Translations under genes and position numbers: made by a program | The notes under the pieces: model-generated | The model's database searches: none | What the model saw: only the letters and a program-made list of their open reading frames with translations | What the model was told of the DNA's origin: nothing | In this document: positions 32,774 to 37,005 of the stretch, piece after piece | Numbering within the stretch: the stretch's first letter is position 1 | Layout of the letters: each line of letters begins with the position of its first letter | Assembly (NCBI GenBank): GCA_002897635.1 | Contig: BDTD01000014.1 | Location: 1-37,005, forward strand | Origin: a bacterium BMS3Abin11 | GTDB lineage: Bacteria; Pseudomonadota; Gammaproteobacteria; BMS3Bbin11 | Reading direction: 5' to 3' | DNA length: 37,005 nucleotides

Positions 32774-33433
32774 ATGGCTATCAGTGATACATCTACGCGA
32801 CTGATAGTCCGCCAATTTGATGCCCCACAGAACTACCTGGTCAGCTGGCAATGGATGAAGGAATTTACTCGTAGCCGGACGAAAGAATCAGGCGATGAAA
32901 TCTGGCTGCTTGAACATGAACCGGTGTTTACACAGGGGATCAGGGAGAGGGCAGAAGATATTATTGACAGTGGTGATATCCCTGTCGTGAAAAGCGACCG
33001 CGGGGGCCTGGTCACCTACCACGGGCCGGGCCAGATGGTTGCATACGTTTTGCTGGATCTGCGTAGATCAGGAACAGGTCTTAAAGTATTGGTAAATACT
33101 CTGGAGCAGGTAGGCATTGACGTTTTGTTGGCTCAGGGTATTGATGCGGCGCGAAAAAAAAATGCGCCGGGTATCTACGTTGATGGCCGCAAGATTGCTT
33201 CACTCGGCCTGCGTGTCATGCACGGTTGTACCTATCATGGACTGAGTCTCAATGTGGACATGGATCTATCACCTTTTGATCGTATCGTTCCATGTGGCCT
33301 CAGTGGGATACAAATGACCGATATGAAGGAGCTAGGAGTTAACACCAGTCTCAATCAAATAGGCAGAGACTTTGTGCAGGAGTTGTCGAATGCTCTGGGA
33401 TATAATCCTGAATTTATAGGACTACCCGTATAA
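32774..33433 (+). CDS. lipB: Octanoyl-[acyl-carrier-protein]:protein octanoyltransferase
   Basis: The protein has 219 aa. RGGLVTYHGPGQMVAYVLLDLRR (about 77-98) is the LipB signature. Lys140 (DGRKIASLGLRV) and Cys174 (VPCGLSGIQMTDM) are the catalytic pair that form and resolve the thioester octanoyl intermediate. The enzyme moves octanoate from ACP to lipoyl domains of 2-oxoacid dehydrogenases and GcvH. LipA, which inserts sulfur next, follows after 9 bp, so the two are co-expressed. Confidence 0.97.
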   Translation: MAISDTSTRLIVRQFDAPQNYLVSWQWMKEFTRSRTKESGDEIWLLEHEPVFTQGIRERAEDIIDSGDIPVVKSDRGGLVTYHGPGQMVAYVLLDLRRSGTGLKVLVNTLEQVGIDVLLAQGIDAARKKNAPGIYVDGRKIASLGLRVMHGCTYHGLSLNVDMDLSPFDRIVPCGLSGIQMTDMKELGVNTSLNQIGRDFVQELSNALGYNPEFIGLPV

Positions 33434-33442
33434 TGGCGTCAT

Positions 33443-34432
33443 ATGACAGAGAGAAAAAAAGTGACCAGCAAACAAACGGGTAGTTTGATGGCGCCTTTGC
33501 CGGCAGGAGCCGAGAAGGGTCAGGCGAAGACTGCGCGCATTCCGGTAAAAATTGAGCCAACAAAAGAATTTCTTCGTAAGCCTGCCTGGATTCGTGTAAA
33601 GGCCCCCGTTACGCCCGAGGTTGTTCGTTTGAAAAAGGCCCTGCGCCAACAGAGCCTGCATACCGTTTGCGAAGAGGCAAATTGCCCCAATCTCGGCGAG
33701 TGTTTCAGCAAAGGCACGGCTACCTTTATGATACTCGGTAATGTCTGTACCCGGCGCTGCCCATTTTGTGATGTGGCGCACGGCAGGCCTGATCCTGTCG
33801 ATATAAATGAGCCGCAAAGCCTGGCCAGGACTATCGCCTCAATGAAGTTGCGCCACGTGGTTATTACCTCGGTAGATCGTGATGACCTCAGAGATGGTGG
33901 ATCCGGCCACTATGTAGACTGTATTGAAGCAATACGGGATAAATCACCAGAAACCCGGGTTGAAGTACTGGTACCGGATTTTCGTGGCCGGATGGAAATA
34001 GCACTGGATATTTTATCAAAATCCCCACCCGACGTAATGAACCATAATCTGGAGACAGTGCCGAGACTGTATCGGCAGGTCAGACCTGGGGCAGATTACG
34101 CCTGGTCACTGAAATTGTTAAAAGAATTTAGACTTGCCCATCCTTCAGTGCCGACCAAATCAGGACTGATGCTGGGTGTTGGGGAGATCTTTGATGAAGT
34201 TGTCGAGGTAATGCGTGACCTGCGCGCGCATGGCTGTGACATGCTGACCATTGGTCAATACCTACAGCCGTCTCGTTATCATCTACCGGTGAGTCGCTAT
34301 GTAGATCCGGCAGAATTTGAACAATACCGTGAACTAGGCGAAGAAATGGGCTTTTCCAATGTCGCCAGTGGGCCTCTGGTTCGGTCATCCTATCATGCGG
34401 ATTTACAGGCGGATGGAGTTAGCGTTACCTGA
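33443..34432 (+). CDS. lipA: Lipoyl synthase (radical SAM)
   Basis: The protein has 329 aa. The auxiliary [4Fe-4S] cluster ligands are Cys76, Cys81 and Cys87 ([12 protein letters not shown]). The radical SAM cluster ligands are Cys102, Cys106 and Cys109 (CTRRCPFC). [14 protein letters not shown] at the C-terminus supplies the conserved Ser ligand of RSSYHA. It inserts two sulfurs into protein-bound octanoyl chains, sacrificing the auxiliary cluster. The N-terminus carries about 45 poorly conserved residues and ribosome-site quality is modest. The gene ends the lip operon; a structured dispersed repeat, not a classic terminator, follows. Confidence 0.97.
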   Translation: MTERKKVTSKQTGSLMAPLPAGAEKGQAKTARIPVKIEPTKEFLRKPAWIRVKAPVTPEVVRLKKALRQQSLHTVCEEANCPNLGECFSKGTATFMILGNVCTRRCPFCDVAHGRPDPVDINEPQSLARTIASMKLRHVVITSVDRDDLRDGGSGHYVDCIEAIRDKSPETRVEVLVPDFRGRMEIALDILSKSPPDVMNHNLETVPRLYRQVRPGADYAWSLKLLKEFRLAHPSVPTKSGLMLGVGEIFDEVVEVMRDLRAHGCDMLTIGQYLQPSRYHLPVSRYVDPAEFEQYRELGEEMGFSNVASGPLVRSSYHADLQADGVSVT

Positions 34433-34790
34433 GGTTTTTTTGTGCTGGCGCACGGCTTGGGTTTCTTTTTTATTCGTTTTCTTGAATTTAACCGTGTTTT
34501 TCGCCCTTTATGGACGAGTTACTTTTACTTTGCTTGCTCAAAGAAAAGTAACCAAAAGAAAGAGCACCCGCATGCTTGCCCTTCGGGTTCCCTGCGAGGC
34601 TCGGATAAGCTGGCGGGGTGTGAACTCGGGCTACGCCCTCAGACAGGCACACCCCGAAACCCCAGCTCATCCTGCGCTTCTCGGCAAGCCTGAACGGGAT
34701 TATAAGTTCAACATCAAATTCAACATTGTAGAAGCGGCGTCCCGGCGCTACAGGGCTAGATCCTTCAACTAAAAAGGAGAATGGAAGGTC
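34433..34790 (+). repeat. Structured dispersed intergenic repeat downstream of lipA
   Basis: GTTACTTTT (34518) and AAAAGTAAC (34544) flank a nested CTTTG-GCTCAAAG hairpin, followed by AAAAGAAAG. This block is a familiar intergenic repeat head in many gammaproteobacteria. It continues in GC-rich stems (GGGGTGTG near 34616 with CACACCCC near 34648) to about 34700. Apparent frames in the region (for example SKKSNQKKEHPHA) are the translation artefact of this repeat. No protein is called. Confidence 0.65.
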
Positions 34791-35056
34791 AAAATCGGTG
34801 GCCTGAATTGGCAGCTATCGACCCATAGCCGTCTCTCAAGAATTTATGTAATTAGCCATGAGGATCAAAAAAGCAGACATTTATCTGTTACCTGTTAAGA
34901 TTGCCTCTCTTGTAGTCATTATTGTAATATCTGCCTGCTGACTATAAAGGGAAGCGCCTCTAAACTAGTCAATCGAACTTGACAAAATCCGGTTTTTGTA
35001 GTTCTATGGAGTGTAACTTGTTGATTAAACACCTATTTTAGGTGCTGTAACTAATA
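34791..35056. other. AT-rich gap with no recognised gene
   Basis: This 266-bp stretch lies between the structured repeat and the TIGR04255 gene. It has stops in all frames. TTGACA at 34979-34984 is a possible -35 element for the downstream cassette, without a convincing -10 partner. Confidence 0.4.
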
Positions 35057-35818
35057 ATGAAATCCGCAGTTATTAAAGATATGGCTCAAAAACCTTACGA
35101 CAGCCCACCGATCACCGAAGCAGTTATCGAAATACGTTTTGATTCGTCTATCAATGAAAAGGCTCTCGCTAAAACTGTAAAAGCGTTTACCAAGTATTAT
35201 CCGGAGCTTAAACCTATCGATCAGTATGAATTTGAGGTAGCAGTAAGAAACGGAGTACCAAAGACTAACACAAAGATAGTACGAGAATTTAAGCTTACGT
35301 CCCCAGATATGACGGAAGTTATTGTTATAAAAAAATCGGCTTTTGTACTGTCACAACTGGCTCCATATAAAAGTTGGGAGGATTTTATCGTTCGATTTGA
35401 GCGCGACTGGAATCTTCATAAAAAAATAGTAGGTCGGAAAAATATCGTGCGAATAGGTGTTCGGTTTATTAATAGAATTGATATTCCAAGGAAAGGAAAT
35501 AGCTTAGTTAATGAATACGAGTATCTGAATATTTATCCAAAACAACCAGAAGAAATAGGGCCGTTTATAAGTTATGCAGTGCAGACTCAAATGTTTTTGC
35601 CAGAACTTGATTCATTTTTGAAACTCAATTCTGCTGTCGTACCATCACCATTAATAGACAATACATCAATAGTTTTTGATCAAGACATCAGTAGAGAATC
35701 AGAACTGCCACAAAATACAGAAGATATACTAGCGCATTTAAACGAAGTGCGGGGCGAAAAAAATAGAGTTTTTGAACTATGCATGACGGATAAAGCAAGA
35801 GAGTTGTTCAGAAAATGA
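35057..35818 (+). CDS. TIGR04255 family protein
   Basis: This 253-aa protein reads KPYDSPPITEAVIEIRFD near its start, the hallmark of the sporadically distributed TIGR04255 family. IVRIGVRFINRIDIP, YEYLNIYPKQPEE and HLNEVRGEKNRVFELCMTDKAREL follow. It has no signal peptide or TM segment. Family function is unknown; its patchy distribution suggests a mobile or conflict role (inference). The start may be 35057 or the second Met at 35081. It overlaps the next gene by ATGA, so three genes seem to form one operon. The low GC content contrasts with lipA upstream. Confidence 0.8.
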   Translation: MKSAVIKDMAQKPYDSPPITEAVIEIRFDSSINEKALAKTVKAFTKYYPELKPIDQYEFEVAVRNGVPKTNTKIVREFKLTSPDMTEVIVIKKSAFVLSQLAPYKSWEDFIVRFERDWNLHKKIVGRKNIVRIGVRFINRIDIPRKGNSLVNEYEYLNIYPKQPEEIGPFISYAVQTQMFLPELDSFLKLNSAVVPSPLIDNTSIVFDQDISRESELPQNTEDILAHLNEVRGEKNRVFELCMTDKARELFRK

Positions 35819-36423
35819 GTGCCAAAAATATATCAATAGAGTTTAAAAAAGGTTACATAGACTCTGCTGTTAGCGAGGAGACTTTGGAAGTTCGCCGCCA
35901 CATTGACAATTTAGTTGTTAGCTCTAGTTCGAGTCTTTCAAATGTTTCTGCGGAATCTAACAACACTAAATTACTATTGAAACCAACCATAGAAGAAGTG
36001 CTTTTCGATGCTCGTGCGGACATTAAGGTGCTGACATCTACCTTGTCGATGCATCTAGACGATGCATTTAGAAAGAGCTTATTCGAACAGGTCGACCTGA
36101 TTCATGATCCCGATGATTGGGACGAAACCGATTCCCCAATTAATAGTGATGCTTTCAAGAGTTTTATTAGGTGGTACATATTAAGCTCACCGGGCGTTAA
36201 ACCTGGATATGGATTAAGCTCTACTGGAAACATTATCGCCATGTGGTTTGATAACAAAGATAAATTACTTATCGAATTTTTCCCATACGATAAAGCCCGC
36301 TGGCTAGTTTCAAAAGTTGTGGATGATGAATTTGAACGAGCTTCGGGGACTACGAAAATATCGCGTTTGTTCGATGTTCTAGCACCGTACTCACCAAATG
36401 ATTTTTTCTGGCAAAAGGAGTAG
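35815..36423 (+). CDS. Hypothetical protein, second gene of TIGR04255 cassette
   Basis: The protein has 202 residues and is not assigned to a family. The N-terminal third is Ser/Thr-rich and probably flexible (VVSSSSSLSNVSAES). The middle is acidic (HDPDDWDETDSPINSDAFKSF) and the last third is a compact beta segment, PGYGLSSTGNIIAMWFDNKD, then LLIEFFPYDKARWLVSKV, likely a small folded domain. It begins within the TIGR04255 stop (ATGA) and ends three bases before the TTG start of the next gene. Cytosolic. The partner arrangement suggests a complex; no activity is inferred. Confidence 0.75.
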   Translation: MSAKNISIEFKKGYIDSAVSEETLEVRRHIDNLVVSSSSSLSNVSAESNNTKLLLKPTIEEVLFDARADIKVLTSTLSMHLDDAFRKSLFEQVDLIHDPDDWDETDSPINSDAFKSFIRWYILSSPGVKPGYGLSSTGNIIAMWFDNKDKLLIEFFPYDKARWLVSKVVDDEFERASGTTKISRLFDVLAPYSPNDFFWQKE

Positions 36424-36426
36424 GTT

Positions 36427-36876
36427 TTGGGGATTCCTGACGATAATCATGTAATGCGACATATCCCGCAAAAAAAATTACTCAGAGATGGAGACGGGAA
36501 TATTTTGGGAATATCGCCCTACGCTTTTGAGGTAAGAGAGGAAGATCGAAATCGGTTATCAACAAACTGGTTGGAATATTTTGAAGGGTCTAACCATATT
36601 GAAAACGTAGAGTCGACGGTTCAAGCTATGAGAGATATTCCACGTAGACCGATTAAGAAGACCGCCAATTGCGGATTTGGGGTAGGAAACGTCTTAAAAA
36701 TTAAAGACATTTGTTCTGCTCATGGGATAAAAAAACCTGACGTAGTTCGCAGTCCATCAAAAGACAATAAATCACATTCTCGAATTCTTAGAGTTCCCCA
36801 AGATCATATGGATTTATACACTGCCTTAGCCGATGAAGCATTTTTAGAACTCCATATGAACGAAGATATTCCCTAA
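36427..36876 (+). CDS. Hypothetical protein, third gene of TIGR04255 cassette
   Basis: The 149-aa protein starts at a TTG (36427) backed by AAGGAG at 36415-36420, six bases before it; the next in-frame ATG (36454) would lose conserved-looking sequence. It reads HVMRHIPQKKLLRDGDGNILGISPYAFEV, GSNHIENVESTVQAM and NCGFGVGNVLKIKDICSAHGIKKPDVV. The protein is charged and soluble. Its family is not recognised. Three bases separate it from the preceding gene, so they are co-translated. HVMRHI...LGISPYAFEVREED may be a family signature worth searching. Confidence 0.72.
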   Translation: MGIPDDNHVMRHIPQKKLLRDGDGNILGISPYAFEVREEDRNRLSTNWLEYFEGSNHIENVESTVQAMRDIPRRPIKKTANCGFGVGNVLKIKDICSAHGIKKPDVVRSPSKDNKSHSRILRVPQDHMDLYTALADEAFLELHMNEDIP

Positions 36877-37005
36877 TACTATATAAGGGACAGACCACGA
36901 TTACCCCAAAATTTGATTTAGTTTATTCAAAGATGGAAAAGGGGGCGCTACCCTTTTGATTCACTCCAAATGAATCAGATTTTACATCGATTTAGAATGT
37001 CCACT
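36877..37005 (+). other. Non-coding end of window with repeat-like head
   Basis: AAGGGACAGACCACGATTACCCC at about 36887-36909 resembles the GGGGACAGACCACG leader seen near many REP-associated transposase and other dispersed sequences. The remainder is AT-rich without a gene. Its similarity is from memory of the motif only. Confidence 0.3.

Noticed and set aside
34359-34772. 137-aa open frame downstream of lipA
   Set aside because: It begins inside lipA in another frame and then reads through the structured dispersed repeat; its sequence is a known artefact of that repeat.

Overview
The window reads as a gammaproteobacterial chromosome. The evidence is the gatCAB block divergent from mreBCD-mrdAB-mltB-rlpA-dacA-dat-ybeD-lipB-lipA, the outer-membrane/RND envelope genes, and tRNA-Arg(ACG) 3' ends with a gammaproteobacterial sequence. 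No marker allows a genus-level call. Dispersed inverted repeats and many insertion scars suggest a repeat-rich environmental or sulfur-oxidiser-like genome, but that is inference.

Layout. (1) 1-12551 is an accessory region built as a tandem array. Four direct repeats of the 3' half of a tRNA-Arg(ACG) gene (4352-4401, 7850-7899, 10135-10180, 11765-11810) divide it into modules. Directly to the right of every repeat lies the C-terminal end of a tyrosine-recombinase gene on the minus strand, each one truncated or broken. Module cargo, left to right: two methyltransferases, a P-loop kinase-like protein and a nucleoside-phosphorylase/TPR protein; mobile mystery proteins A/B (HTH + Fic) with an RHH/ParE toxin-antitoxin pair; an AbiEi/AbiEii pair; and a class II Fic protein. 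IS21-family debris (4714-5570 and a 35-nt perfect palindrome at 10342-10376) sits inside two of the integrase genes. The array stops abruptly at the stop codon of an RND transporter gene. (2) 12553-19020 (minus) is a four-gene envelope cluster: DUF1302 putative outer-membrane protein, DUF1329 periplasmic protein, YCF48/BNR-type beta-propeller and an MMPL/RND transporter. (3) 19314-22541 (minus) is gatC-gatA-gatB, the tRNA-dependent amidotransferase. (4) 22882-34432 (plus) holds the rod-shape/elongasome and cell-wall genes mreB, mreC, mreD, mrdA (PBP2), rodA, mltB, rlpA and dacA, then a D-amino-acid aminotransferase, ybeD, lipB and lipA. Most junctions overlap or nearly touch, which suggests translational coupling. 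(5) 34433-37005 starts with a structured dispersed repeat downstream of lipA, followed by an AT-rich three-gene cassette led by a TIGR04255-family protein; its other two proteins are unrecognised.

How it fits together: regions 2-4 are the resident backbone (envelope lipid/solute handling, tRNA charging, peptidoglycan elongation, lipoylation). Regions 1 and 5 are acquired. In region 1, successive insertions at one tRNA-Arg gene seem to have accreted small cargo modules, mostly toxin-antitoxin or conflict genes. Integrase genes have decayed while the cargo reading frames stayed intact. The most novel material is this fossil array with its module-specific repeat arms, the kinase/phosphorylase-TPR/methyltransferase cluster, and the TIGR04255 three-gene cassette.
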